Origin: 70-18 sp041691815
Lineage (GTDB): Bacteria; Pseudomonadota; Alphaproteobacteria; Acetobacterales; Acetobacteraceae
Direction: 5' to 3'
NCBI GenBank assembly: GCA_041691815.1
Contig: JBEPTZ010000084.1
Location: forward strand, 1 to 19,220
Length of the DNA: 19,220 nt
Below, piece by piece: positions 1-8,341 of the stretch. Within the stretch, counting starts at the first letter, position 1, and each line of letters begins with the position of its first letter. Under the pieces are notes generated by a model. The model saw only the letters and a program-made list of their open reading frames with translations, made no database searches and was not told the DNA's origin. The translations under genes and the position numbers were made by a program.

Positions 1-69
1 GGCCCTTCGTCCCGCAACGCCTGCGCCTGCGCGTCCCCAATCTCCGCCGCCCAAAGCCGGGTGACTGAT

Positions 70-101
70 AATGCCAGCCGGCCTTTGCGCCGGTTGGCAT
101 T
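70..101 (-). terminator. Stem-loop at the end of the peptide-transporter operon
   Basis: Two 13-base arms (70-82 and 89-101) pair completely apart from one G-U wobble and enclose a 6-base loop. The stem includes two bases of the TAA stop of the last transporter gene. No long U-tract follows on the minus strand, so this is either a weak intrinsic terminator or an mRNA 3'-end stabiliser. Confidence 0.45.
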
Positions 102-1071
102 ACCCCCGCAGATGGCACGAAACCGCATGCCCCGGCGCCACCTCGCGCAGCACCGGCACCTCGGTGCTGCATCGCGCCACGGCAATCGGGCAGCGGGTAT
201 GAAAACGGCAGCCGGAGGGCGGGTTCATCGGGCTCGGGATGTCGCCTTCCAGCACGATGCGCTCGCGTTTGGCGCGCGGATCAGCGATCGGTGCGGCGGC
301 AATCAGCGCCTCGGTATAGGGGTGCAGCGGCTGGTCGAAGATCGTGGTCTTGGCGGCGATTTCGACGATCTGGCCGAGATACATCACCGCGATGCGGTGG
401 CCGATATGCTCGACCACGCCGAGGTCGTGGCTGATAAACAGGTAGGCAATGCCGCGCTCCTCCTGCAGATCCATCAGCAGGTTGAGCACCTGCGCCTGCA
501 CCGACACGTCGAGTGCGGAAACCGCCTCGTCGGCGACGATCAGGCCGGGGTCGAGCGCCAGCGCGCGGGCAACGCCAAGGCGCTGCCGCTGGCCGCCGGA
601 AAACTCGAACGCATAGCGATGCATCGCATCGGCGCTCAGCCCGACCCGCTCCAGCAGCGCCGCGACCTTGGCAACGCGCGCCTTGCTGGAGATATCGCTG
701 TAGTTCTCAAGCGGTTCGCCGACGATGGTGCCGGCCGGCAGGCGCGGGTTGAGCGAGGCATAGGGGTCCTGGAACACCATCTGCGCGTGCCGCCGGTGCG
801 GCCGCATCGCCGCCTCGCCGAGCGTGGTGACATCGACGCCGCCCAACACGATGCGCCCGGCGGTCGGCTCCATCAGCCGCAGGATCAGCCGGCCGACGGT
901 GGATTTGCCGCAGCCGGATTCGCCGACCAGGCACAACGTCTCCCCCGGCGCGATCGACAGCGAAATCCCGTCCACCGCGCGCACCCGGGCGACCTCGCGC
1001 TGCAACACCCCACGCCGCACCGGGAAGTGCTTGGCAAGATCGGTGACCTCGACCACCGGCACCGCGTTCAC
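100..1071 (-). CDS. dppF: Peptide ABC transporter ATP-binding subunit, DppF/OppF type
   Basis: One of the two cytoplasmic ATPases that drive the peptide importer. The 323-residue protein has Walker A GESGCGKST at 50-58, Q-loop Gln101, signature SGGQ at 158-161, Walker B with Asp181-Glu182, and the switch His215. The C-terminal oligopeptide/dipeptide extension starts near HPYTEAL and holds four cysteines (288, 294, 301, 319), spaced as in family members reported to bind an iron-sulfur cluster. The start is a GTG at 1071 that overlaps the TGA of the upstream ATPase gene (GTGA). A longer reading from 1188 would run back through that gene's coding region and is not needed. It is the last gene of the operon, and its stop lies in a stem-loop. 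The family is certain; dipeptide versus oligopeptide specificity cannot be told from sequence. Confidence 0.93.
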   Translation of the reverse strand: MNAVPVVEVTDLAKHFPVRRGVLQREVARVRAVDGISLSIAPGETLCLVGESGCGKSTVGRLILRLMEPTAGRIVLGGVDVTTLGEAAMRPHRRHAQMVFQDPYASLNPRLPAGTIVGEPLENYSDISSKARVAKVAALLERVGLSADAMHRYAFEFSGGQRQRLGVARALALDPGLIVADEAVSALDVSVQAQVLNLLMDLQEERGIAYLFISHDLGVVEHIGHRIAVMYLGQIVEIAAKTTIFDQPLHPYTEALIAAAPIADPRAKRERIVLEGDIPSPMNPPSGCRFHTRCPIAVARCSTEVPVLREVAPGHAVSCHLRG

Positions 1072-2084
1072 GCCGGCACCCCGGCGGGCGCCGTGGCATC
1101 GGCGTGCCAACAGGCGACGGTGTGGGCCTGGCCATGATCGTCCAGCGGCGGCGCCTCGATGCGGCAACGCTCGCTGGCCAGCGGGCAACGCGGGGCGAAG
1201 GCGCAGCCGGTGATCGGCGCGCTGCCGTCCCGCGACAGCAGGCTCGGCACCATGCCGGGGATTTCCCGCAGCCGGCGGGCGGGCGGTACGCCGGGGCGGC
1301 GGCGCGGGATCGAGGCCATCAGGCCGCGCGTGTACGGGTGCAGCGGACGGTCGAACAGGTCGTTCACCTCCGCCTCCTCCACCTTGCGGCCGGCATACAT
1401 CACGATCACCCGCTGGCAGGTCTCGGCGACCACGCCGAGGTCATGGGTGATCATCAGGATGGCGGCGCCGATCGCCGCCTTGAGCTCGATCATCAGCTTG
1501 AGAATCTGCGCCTGGATCGTCACATCCAGTGCGGTGGTCGGCTCGTCGGCGATCAGCAGTTGCGGGTGGCAGGACAGCGCCATGGCGATCATCACCCGCT
1601 GGCGCATGCCGCCGCTGAACTGGAACGGGTAGCCGCGCACCCGCCGCGCCGCATCCGGGATGCGGACCAGCGACAGCATCTCCTCGGCCCGCGCCCAGGC
1701 CTGGCTGCGCGACTTGCCCTGGTGGATCATCACCGCCTCGGCAATCTGGTCGCCGACGCTGAGCACCGGGTTGAGACTGGTCATCGGCTCCTGGAACACC
1801 ATCGCGATGCGGTCGCCGCGAATCTTGCGCATCGCCGCTTCGTCGAGCTGCGTCAGGTCCTGGCCGCCGAACATCACGCTGCCGCCGACGATGCGGCCGA
1901 GATCGGCCGGCAACAGGCGCATCACCGACAATGCGGTGACGCTCTTGCCGCAGCCGCTCTCGCCGACGATGCCCAGCGTCTCGCCGGGATCGACATGGAA
2001 GCTGACGCCATCGACCGCGCGGGTCACGCCGTCGCGGGTGAAGAAGCTGGTGCGCAGGTCGGAGACGGTAAGAATCGGTTGCAT
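1068..2084 (-). CDS. dppD: Peptide ABC transporter ATP-binding subunit, DppD/OppD type
   Basis: The second ATPase of the importer, expected to pair with the DppF-type subunit under the membrane domains. The 338-residue protein carries Walker A GESGCGKS at 41-48, Q-loop Gln98, signature SGGM at 157-160, Walker B with Asp180-Glu181, and switch His214. Its C-terminal extension has Cys294, Cys300, Cys307 and Cys325 in the pattern C-x5-C-x6-C, as in DppD/OppD proteins. The ATG at 2084 lies two bases after the TAG of the permease gene and starts MQPILTVSDL, the usual N-terminal strand of these ATPases. The open frame continues far upstream, but only by reading through the permease gene in another frame. 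Its TGA overlaps the GTG start of the next gene. Confidence 0.93.
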   Translation of the reverse strand: MQPILTVSDLRTSFFTRDGVTRAVDGVSFHVDPGETLGIVGESGCGKSVTALSVMRLLPADLGRIVGGSVMFGGQDLTQLDEAAMRKIRGDRIAMVFQEPMTSLNPVLSVGDQIAEAVMIHQGKSRSQAWARAEEMLSLVRIPDAARRVRGYPFQFSGGMRQRVMIAMALSCHPQLLIADEPTTALDVTIQAQILKLMIELKAAIGAAILMITHDLGVVAETCQRVIVMYAGRKVEEAEVNDLFDRPLHPYTRGLMASIPRRRPGVPPARRLREIPGMVPSLLSRDGSAPITGCAFAPRCPLASERCRIEAPPLDDHGQAHTVACWHADATAPAGVPA

Positions 2085-2086
2085 CG

Positions 2087-2917
2087 CTACATCCTGCGCG
2101 CCAGCCGCACGTCCAGCCGGTCGCGCAGCCCGTCGCCGAGCAAATTGACCGCCAGCACCACCAGCGCCAGCAGCACGCCGGGCGCGAAGATGGTCCACGG
2201 TGCGCGGGCGAGATACAGCCGGCTGCCGGCGATCATGTTGCCCCAGGTGGGAATTTCCGGCGGCACCCCGGCGCCGAGGAACGACAGCCCGGCCTCGGTC
2301 AGGATCGCCGCCGCCGCAATATAGGTGCCCTGGACAATCAGCGGCGCCACCGTACTGGGCAGGATATGCCGCAGGATGATCTTGCGGCTCGCCGAGCCGC
2401 CGGAGATCGCCGCCTCGATGAACGGCATCTCGCGCACCGACAGCACCACCGAGCGCACCAGCCGCACGATGCGCGGCACCTCGGGGATGGTGATGGCGAC
2501 AATCACGATGCCGACGCTGGCGCGGTTCAGCGACACCAGCGCGATCGCCAGCAGGATCGACGGGATCGACATCAGCCCGTCCATGAAGCGCATCACCACC
2601 ACGTCGAACCGCCGCCAGTAGCCGGCCGCGAGCCCGATCGCCAGCCCGATGGCAATCGAGAACGCCGCCACCGCCAGGCCGACCACCAGCGAGATGCGGG
2701 CGCCATACACCGCGCGGGCGAACACGTCGCGGCCGAGATGGTCGGTGCCGAGCAGATGATGCAGCGAGGGCGGCAGCAGCCGGTCGATCGGCACCAGCAG
2801 CAGCGGATCGCCGGCGATCAGCGGCGCGCAGATCGCCCCCAGTGCCACCAGCAGCAACAGCCCAGAGCCGACCACAATGGTGGGATTGCGCTTGGAGAAG
2901 CGCCCGAACGCGGTCAT
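2087..2917 (-). CDS. dppC: Peptide ABC transporter permease, DppC/OppC type
   Basis: Inner-membrane permease that pairs with the DppB-type subunit to form the channel. The 276-residue protein has an N-terminal membrane segment (about 13-35), the family hallmark LGTDHLGRDVFAR before the transport domain, and five further hydrophobic segments. The cytoplasmic coupling loop EAA-x3-G is visible as EAAISGGSASRKIILRHILP, which contacts the ATPases. The ATG at 2917 overlaps the stop of the DppB gene (ATGA), indicating translational coupling. Length and motif order are normal for the family. Confidence 0.93.
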   Translation of the reverse strand: MTAFGRFSKRNPTIVVGSGLLLLVALGAICAPLIAGDPLLLVPIDRLLPPSLHHLLGTDHLGRDVFARAVYGARISLVVGLAVAAFSIAIGLAIGLAAGYWRRFDVVVMRFMDGLMSIPSILLAIALVSLNRASVGIVIVAITIPEVPRIVRLVRSVVLSVREMPFIEAAISGGSASRKIILRHILPSTVAPLIVQGTYIAAAAILTEAGLSFLGAGVPPEIPTWGNMIAGSRLYLARAPWTIFAPGVLLALVVLAVNLLGDGLRDRLDVRLARRM

Positions 2918-3855
2918 CCGCGCACCCGCGGGTCGAACAGCGTGTAGGACAGGTCAACCAGCAGATTCACCAGCACATAGACTCCGGAGGAAATCATGAT
3001 CACCCCCTGGATGATCGGGTAGTCACGCCGGGCGATCGCATCCACCACCAGGCGGCCGATGCCGGGGATGTTGAACACCGTCTCGGTGATCACCACCCCG
3101 CCGATCAGCAGCGCCACGCCGGTGCCAACCACAGTGGCAATCGGCACCGCGGCGTTCTTCAGCGCATGCTTCAGCAGCATCGGCGCCGCCGCCACGCCTT
3201 TGGCGCGGGCGGTGCGCATGTAGTCCTCGGCCAGCACCTCCAGCATGGTGGTGCGGGTGATCCGCGCGATCAGCGCCACATAGGCCAGCCCCAGCGCGAT
3301 CGACGGCATGGTGAGGTTGCGCAGCCAGGGCAGCACGCCCTCGCTGAGCGGCCGGTAGCCCTGCACCGGCAGCCAGTGCAGCTTATGGGCGAACACGAAC
3401 ACCATCAGGTAGCCGACCACGAACACCGGCACCGAGAAGCCGGCCACCGAGATGCCCATCACCACCCGATCGATCCAGGTGCCCACCCGCGCCGCCGCCA
3501 GCACCCCCATGCCGATCGACAGCGTGACCGCCACCACCAGCGTGGTGAAGGCGAGGCTGAGGGTGGGGGCGGCGCGCTGGCCGATCAGGGTCAGCACCGG
3601 GTCGCCCCAGAACATCGAGGTGCCGAAATCGCCGTGCAGCATCGCCCACACCCAGACGATGAACTGCTTCCACACCGGCTGGTCCAGGCCCAGCTTGGCC
3701 CGGATCAGCGCGATGTTCTCGGCGGTGACGTTATCGCCGGCGATGATCGCCGCCGGATCGCCCGGCGCCAGATGCAGCAGCAGGAAGACGCAGACCGCGA
3801 CGATGGCCATGACCGGCACCATCGAGAGCAGGCGCCGGATGATCGTGCCGGTCAT
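2914..3855 (-). CDS. dppB: Peptide ABC transporter permease, DppB/OppB type
   Basis: First inner-membrane permease of the importer. The 313-residue protein begins with a membrane segment (about 7-29), followed by the typical periplasmic stretch with APGDPA, a helical loop and five more membrane segments. The coupling loop is recognisable around MRTARAKG and the following LLKHALKNA. The start is an ATG nine bases after the stop of the binding-protein gene, and the stop overlaps the dppC-type start. Ligand choice in these systems is set mainly by the binding protein, so this subunit gives no substrate information. Confidence 0.93.
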   Translation of the reverse strand: MTGTIIRRLLSMVPVMAIVAVCVFLLLHLAPGDPAAIIAGDNVTAENIALIRAKLGLDQPVWKQFIVWVWAMLHGDFGTSMFWGDPVLTLIGQRAAPTLSLAFTTLVVAVTLSIGMGVLAAARVGTWIDRVVMGISVAGFSVPVFVVGYLMVFVFAHKLHWLPVQGYRPLSEGVLPWLRNLTMPSIALGLAYVALIARITRTTMLEVLAEDYMRTARAKGVAAAPMLLKHALKNAAVPIATVVGTGVALLIGGVVITETVFNIPGIGRLVVDAIARRDYPIIQGVIMISSGVYVLVNLLVDLSYTLFDPRVRG

Positions 3856-3864
3856 GGTGCAGGC

Positions 3865-5469
3865 TCAGGTCTTCTGCACGTTCCAGAACGGGATGATTTC
3901 CGCCACATGCAGCCAGCCGGTGACGTTCTTGCGATGGATCGTCGGCTGCACCCATTGGCCGAAATAGATATGCGGCACGAAGTCCCAGGCGTTGGCCTGA
4001 ATCTCGGCGGCGATCTTCTTGCGCTCCGGCACGGTGTCGGCGTTGATCCAGGCCTGCCGCAGCTGCTCGTGCTTGTCGTTGCTCGGCCAGCCGAACCAGC
4101 CCTTGTCGCCATTGGCGCCCATGCCGGAATTGGTGAACGGGTTGCCCATGCCGCCGCCGCCGGCCGAGGTGATGAAGATGTTCCAGCCACCCTCGCTCGG
4201 CTTGGCCTTGCTGGCGCGGCGCTGCACCACCTGCGACCAGTCCATCGGCTCCACCCGCACCTTCATGCCGGCATTGCGCATCTCCTGCGCCAGCACGGTG
4301 GCCGAGTTCATCATATAGGCGATGTTGGTCGCCTGCAGCAGCACCACCTCCTCGCCGTTATAGCCGCCTTCCTTCAGCAACTGCTTGGCCTTGGCGACGT
4401 TCTGGCCGCCCTTGAACCAGCCCTCGTTGGCATCGTTCTCCATCGCCGAACCGCAGGCGAAGAAGCTGCCGCACTCGCGCCAGTTCTTGCCGTCGCCGAA
4501 GGTCGGCCGCAGCATGTCCGACTGCTTGGACAGATACAGCATCGCCTGGCGGACTTTGACGTTGTCGAACGGTGGATACAGGAAGTTGAGCCGGATCCAG
4601 CCGACATTGCCGAGATTGTTCAAGGTCTCGACCACCACATCCGGGTCGTCCTTGAACTGGTCGAGCATGTCGACCGGCGGCGTCTCATAGAAGTCGATCT
4701 CACCGGCCTGCACGGCGGAGACCGCGGTCTGCGCGTCCGGCACGTTCATGTAGATGACCCGATCGACTTTGACGATCTTGCCGCCGGCGATGCCGCTCGG
4801 CGGCTCCTTGCGCGGCACATAGGCCATGTTCTTGTCGTAGACATACTGGTTGCCCGGCTTGGTCTCGCCTTCGTTGAACACGAACGGGCCGGAGCCGACC
4901 ACCTTGTCGATCTTCTGCATCGGATCGATCTCGGCCTCGCGCTTGCGCATCATGAAGCCGCCGGGGGTGACGGTCTTGCCGAGCGCATAGGGCAGCAGGC
5001 CGAACGGCTCGTTGAGCACGATGCTGAAGGTCTTGGCGTCCTTGGCGGAGATGTCCTTGGTGCGCTGCATCATCAACTGCCCGGCGCCATCGCGCGCCGC
5101 CCAGCGGCGGATGCTGGGAACGATGTCAGCGGTGGTCACATCGGTGCCGTCATGCCATTTCAGGCCGTCGCGCAGCTCGAAGGTCCAGGTCTTCTTGTCG
5201 TCGCTGACGCCGAATTTCTCGACCATCTGCGGATGCGGCACGTCCTGCTCGTCGACGCCGAACAGCGTGTCGTAGATCATGCCGCCGTGATAGGCGGACA
5301 TGTTCGCCGTGGTCCAGATCGGGTCATAAGTGGGGATGTCGCCATGCAGCACGGCGCGAATGGTGCGCGAGGCCGGCGGCTTGGCCTGGGCTTTGGCGAT
5401 ATTCGGTATCGCGGCGGTGGCGGCAACGGCGATGCCGCCGGCCATGATCGAGCGGCGTGTCGTTTTCAT
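3865..5469 (-). CDS. Periplasmic peptide-binding protein (SBP_bac_5 family) with Tat-like signal
   Basis: Extracytoplasmic binding protein that should deliver a peptide or peptide-like ligand to the adjacent DppBC permease. The 534-residue protein starts with a twin-arginine-type signal (TRRSIMAGG, then an Ala-rich hydrophobic stretch and a likely cleavage after AKAQA near residue 29). The mature part shows family-5 features: YDPIWTT..., LRDGLKWHDGTDVTTADIV, VGSGPFVF and NVKVRQAMLYL. Two cysteines lie close together in the central part (CGSFFAC) and could form a disulfide in the periplasm. A clear ribosome-binding site (AGGGAG) lies about eight bases before the ATG. It is separated from the M81 gene by about 100 bases, the widest internal gap of this operon. 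Its ligand is inferred only from neighbours. Confidence 0.9.
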   Translation of the reverse strand: MKTTRRSIMAGGIAVAATAAIPNIAKAQAKPPASRTIRAVLHGDIPTYDPIWTTANMSAYHGGMIYDTLFGVDEQDVPHPQMVEKFGVSDDKKTWTFELRDGLKWHDGTDVTTADIVPSIRRWAARDGAGQLMMQRTKDISAKDAKTFSIVLNEPFGLLPYALGKTVTPGGFMMRKREAEIDPMQKIDKVVGSGPFVFNEGETKPGNQYVYDKNMAYVPRKEPPSGIAGGKIVKVDRVIYMNVPDAQTAVSAVQAGEIDFYETPPVDMLDQFKDDPDVVVETLNNLGNVGWIRLNFLYPPFDNVKVRQAMLYLSKQSDMLRPTFGDGKNWRECGSFFACGSAMENDANEGWFKGGQNVAKAKQLLKEGGYNGEEVVLLQATNIAYMMNSATVLAQEMRNAGMKVRVEPMDWSQVVQRRASKAKPSEGGWNIFITSAGGGGMGNPFTNSGMGANGDKGWFGWPSNDKHEQLRQAWINADTVPERKKIAAEIQANAWDFVPHIYFGQWVQPTIHRKNVTGWLHVAEIIPFWNVQKT

Positions 5470-5533
5470 CTACCCAGCTCCCTGTTATTGGCCGCGGCGT
5501 TGCGCGGCAGGACAGCGGCCAGAGTAATGCCCG

Positions 5534-5562
5534 ATTATCGCCCCCGACAAGCGTTTCCGGAA
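5534..5562 (-). promoter_or_regulatory. Possible internal promoter for the binding-protein and dpp genes
   Basis: On the minus strand a GATAAT hexamer (5534-5539) lies 17 bases downstream of TTCCGG (5557-5562), about 65 bases before the binding-protein start. It is in the only sizeable gap of the operon, where extra transcription of an abundant binding protein would make sense. The -35 match is poor, so this is a candidate only. Confidence 0.25.
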
Positions 5563-5569
5563 TATTCTT

Positions 5570-7039
5570 TCAATAAATCAGGCCGGGTTCGGTTTGTTGA
5601 TCGAGCGGCCAGATCGGCCGCTGCACGCGGGTGTAAGGGATCTTGCGGTAGTCGCGCGGAATCGGGCCATCGGTGTCGATATACAGCACCTGCTTGGCGA
5701 TCGGCCCGAACGCCGCCATGAAATGATTGGTCGATTTCACCACCACCAGCTTCTTGCCGGTCGGCTCGACGCCGACATTGCGGAACAGCTCCAGCCCCAG
5801 CGCCTGGGTGCGGTTGCTGATCAGCACCACGTCGACACCGTCCACCTTGATGCAGGCGCAATCGCCGAGCGGCACCTGGGTCGGCCCGAAACTCTGCCAG
5901 CAATCGCGCGCCAGCCCGGTCACCGTCACCATCGCATCGACCGGCTGGCCGGAAGCCGGCCCGATCTTGCCGCCGAACCGCAGCGGCAGCGCCGCCCCCA
6001 GCCCGGCGTCGAAACACAGCCGCACCGCGACCGGGTCCCAGATCGGCCCGAGTGCGGCATTGTCCACCCGCCGCTCGATCAACCTGCGCAGGATGCTGGT
6101 GTTGTCGCTCGGCGCCCCGCCGCCGGCATTGTCGGCCGGGTCGGCCATCACCACCGGATGGCCGTTGACCTGCAGCGCCGCGGTGATGCCGGCCTCGATA
6201 TCCAGATACTCCGGCGCGGTGCGGCCGCGCATGGTGACGAACTCCTCGCCGATCGCGGTCGCCAGCGCATCGGCCCGCGCCTTGTCGCCATCCACCACCA
6301 CCAGGATGCGGCCGCTCATCTCCGGCACGTCGGCATAGGGGAAGCAGTGGCAGATCGAGATCGACAGCACCCCGTCGCGGCCCTCCAGCGCCATCATCCG
6401 GTCGACGAAGCCGCGCATCAGCGGCAGCGTGGTGGGGTAGCTGCCGATCTGCCGGCAATCATATAGCGCCATCACCGGCCGAACCTGCCCGCGCAGCGTC
6501 TTCAGCATGATGTCGAGCAGGTCCTCGGCCCGCTCCACCACGTCGGTATGCGGAAACTCCTTGTAGAGAATGATGAAGTCCGACATCCGCACCCGCAGCA
6601 AGGTCAGATGGCAATGCGGGTCCAGTTCCACCCCGATCCGGCAGCCGGGCCCGACGATGCCGCGCACCCGCTCGATCACGTCGCCTTCCACGTCGTCATA
6701 GCCATGCGCCACCATCGCGCCGTGCAGCCCCAGCAGCACGCCATCAAGCGGCATCGCCGCCCGCACCTGATCGAGGATTTCGTCGCGCATCGTCTCGTAG
6801 TCGGCGCGATTGGTGGTCCCGGCCGGGCTGGCGGCGAAGCAACTGCCCTCGATCAACGTGAAGCCTTCCGCCGCCGCCCGCTGCCGCGCCACCCAGAGCG
6901 GCGCGGTGCACATCAAGGGCGCCGCCTGCGGGTGCTCGCCCGGCCGCAGATACACGCCCTCGCGATAGGCCGCGAGCGAGGTCGGCAGCGGCGAGAAGGT
7001 GTTGGTCTCCGTCGCGATGGTCGCCGAGAAAATCCGCAT
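5570..7039 (-). CDS. M81 family metallopeptidase (MlrC-like)
   Basis: Predicted zinc hydrolase of the M81 family, whose named member MlrC (microcystinase C) cleaves linearised microcystin fragments that contain D-residues. The protein of about 489 residues has the family's order of motifs: the N-terminal ATETNTFSP, the middle LHGAMVAHGYDDVEGD, the metal-site region GVELDPHCHLT followed by KEFPHTD, and the C-terminal domain with ADPADNAGGGAPSDNT and KSTNHFMAAF. The ATG at 7039 is preferred; a GTG one codon earlier is also possible. It lies 15 bases after the stop of the D-serine-dehydratase-like gene and upstream of the peptide importer, which suggests it hydrolyses an imported compound. M81 proteins are common near peptide transporters, and most have unknown substrates, so microcystin itself should not be assumed. 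Confidence 0.88.
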   Translation of the reverse strand: MRIFSATIATETNTFSPLPTSLAAYREGVYLRPGEHPQAAPLMCTAPLWVARQRAAAEGFTLIEGSCFAASPAGTTNRADYETMRDEILDQVRAAMPLDGVLLGLHGAMVAHGYDDVEGDVIERVRGIVGPGCRIGVELDPHCHLTLLRVRMSDFIILYKEFPHTDVVERAEDLLDIMLKTLRGQVRPVMALYDCRQIGSYPTTLPLMRGFVDRMMALEGRDGVLSISICHCFPYADVPEMSGRILVVVDGDKARADALATAIGEEFVTMRGRTAPEYLDIEAGITAALQVNGHPVVMADPADNAGGGAPSDNTSILRRLIERRVDNAALGPIWDPVAVRLCFDAGLGAALPLRFGGKIGPASGQPVDAMVTVTGLARDCWQSFGPTQVPLGDCACIKVDGVDVVLISNRTQALGLELFRNVGVEPTGKKLVVVKSTNHFMAAFGPIAKQVLYIDTDGPIPRDYRKIPYTRVQRPIWPLDQQTEPGLIY

Positions 7040-7054
7040 CACGCTGGCCCCCGC

Positions 7055-8341
7055 TCAGAAAAACGTCTTGATCGCGCCGATCACATTGTAATCGTCATCC
7101 ACCAGGCACAGCACCTGCCACTTGTCGAAGGTCAGGCACGGATGCGACACCCCGAAGCTGACCATGTCGCCCACCGCCAGCGGCGAATCCTCGGGCACCA
7201 GCATATGGCAATGCTGATCATTATGGCCGACCACGCGATGACCGGGAGGCACCGGCGCCGGCGCCGCGCCGCCAGGCCGATACCAGGTCTCCGCCACCGG
7301 CTGGTTATCCCACCCGGAATCGCGCGCGCCCATGGTCAGCAGCACCTTGCCTGGCTCCGGGCGGGACTGCACATAGGCCCACACCTCCAGCGCCGGCAGC
7401 AGCCCGCCGCCCTGCGCCGCTTCCGGCGTGCGGTCGACGATATTGGCGAAATGCCGGCGATAGCTGACGCTGTCATGCGTCAGGTAGCAGCCGCTGCGGG
7501 TCAGCACCCTTGTCTTGCCCTGCAACCCGGCATGATGGAACCGCGCCAGCACCATGTCGTAGAATGCCGAGCCGCCGGCGCTGAGGATCACCTCGCCCGG
7601 TGCGAACAACTGCTCCGCCTCGCAGCCCTTGGCCAACGCCACCAGCAGGTCGAGAAAGCCGCGCACCAGCGCCTCGGCCTCGGCGCGGTCGTGCGGCGTC
7701 AGGCCCTCGAAGCCCTCGACGCCGCGCAGCGCCAGCAACGGCCCCGCCGCCTGCACCGCCCGCGCCACCGCCATGCCCTGCGCCACGTCGCGCACCCCGG
7801 TCCGCCCGCCGGCAATGCCGCCCTCCAGCAACACCTGCAACGGCCGACCCACCGAAGCCGCCCGCGCCGCCTCGGCCAGTTCGCGAACATTCTCCAGCGA
7901 ATCAACAATGCAGTAGAAATCGAACTCCGGATCGCGCTTCAGCTCATCGAGCACGAAGCGTATCCCCTGCCGCCCGACCAGCTGATTGGCCAGCACGATC
8001 CGCTGATGCCCGAAGCTGCGCGCCACCGCCACCTGCTGCGGCGTCGCCAGGGTGATCGCCCAGGCGCCATCTTCCATCTGCTGGCTGAACAGTTGCGGCG
8101 CCATCGTGGTCTTGCCGTGCGGTGCGATCGACGCCCCGCTGCGGTTGATGAAATCGCGCATCCAGGCGCTGTTGTGCCGGATCGCGCTGTCCTTCAGCAC
8201 CGCCAGCGGCATCGTCATGTCCTCGCGCAGCACGTTCCAGCCCCTGGCCGCGATGCTGTCCAGGCGGAACGGCGCCACGCCCCCCGGCATGCCCTTGACG
8301 CTGCCGTCCAGCATTAGCGCGTTGATTGCATCAAGGCTCAT
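7055..8341 (-). CDS. PLP-dependent D-serine dehydratase / D-threonine aldolase-like enzyme
   Basis: A fold-type III PLP enzyme with an alanine-racemase-like N-terminal barrel and a D-serine-dehydratase-type C-terminal domain. In the 428-residue protein the PLP lysine is probably Lys77 in APHGKTTM, matching the His-x-Lys-Thr motif of the family. Near the C-terminus the run HCH (377-379, within NDQHCHML) sits where related D-serine dehydratases and D-threonine aldolases bind a divalent metal. Known relatives remove ammonia from D-serine or cleave D-beta-hydroxy amino acids. The start is an ATG at 8341 that overlaps the TGA of the SelA-like gene (ATGA), so the two PLP enzymes are probably made together. 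The family is clear, but dehydratase, aldolase and racemase-like activities cannot be separated by reading alone. Confidence 0.85.
   Translation of the reverse strand: MSLDAINALMLDGSVKGMPGGVAPFRLDSIAARGWNVLREDMTMPLAVLKDSAIRHNSAWMRDFINRSGASIAPHGKTTMAPQLFSQQMEDGAWAITLATPQQVAVARSFGHQRIVLANQLVGRQGIRFVLDELKRDPEFDFYCIVDSLENVRELAEAARAASVGRPLQVLLEGGIAGGRTGVRDVAQGMAVARAVQAAGPLLALRGVEGFEGLTPHDRAEAEALVRGFLDLLVALAKGCEAEQLFAPGEVILSAGGSAFYDMVLARFHHAGLQGKTRVLTRSGCYLTHDSVSYRRHFANIVDRTPEAAQGGGLLPALEVWAYVQSRPEPGKVLLTMGARDSGWDNQPVAETWYRPGGAAPAPVPPGHRVVGHNDQHCHMLVPEDSPLAVGDMVSFGVSHPCLTFDKWQVLCLVDDDYNVIGAIKTFF

Noticed and set aside
2842..5721. A 959-codon open frame on the plus strand, rich in His, Arg and Gln
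   Set aside because: It lies wholly antisense to the dppB-type and binding-protein genes; its composition is typical of the complement of GC-rich coding DNA, and it has no recognisable domain.
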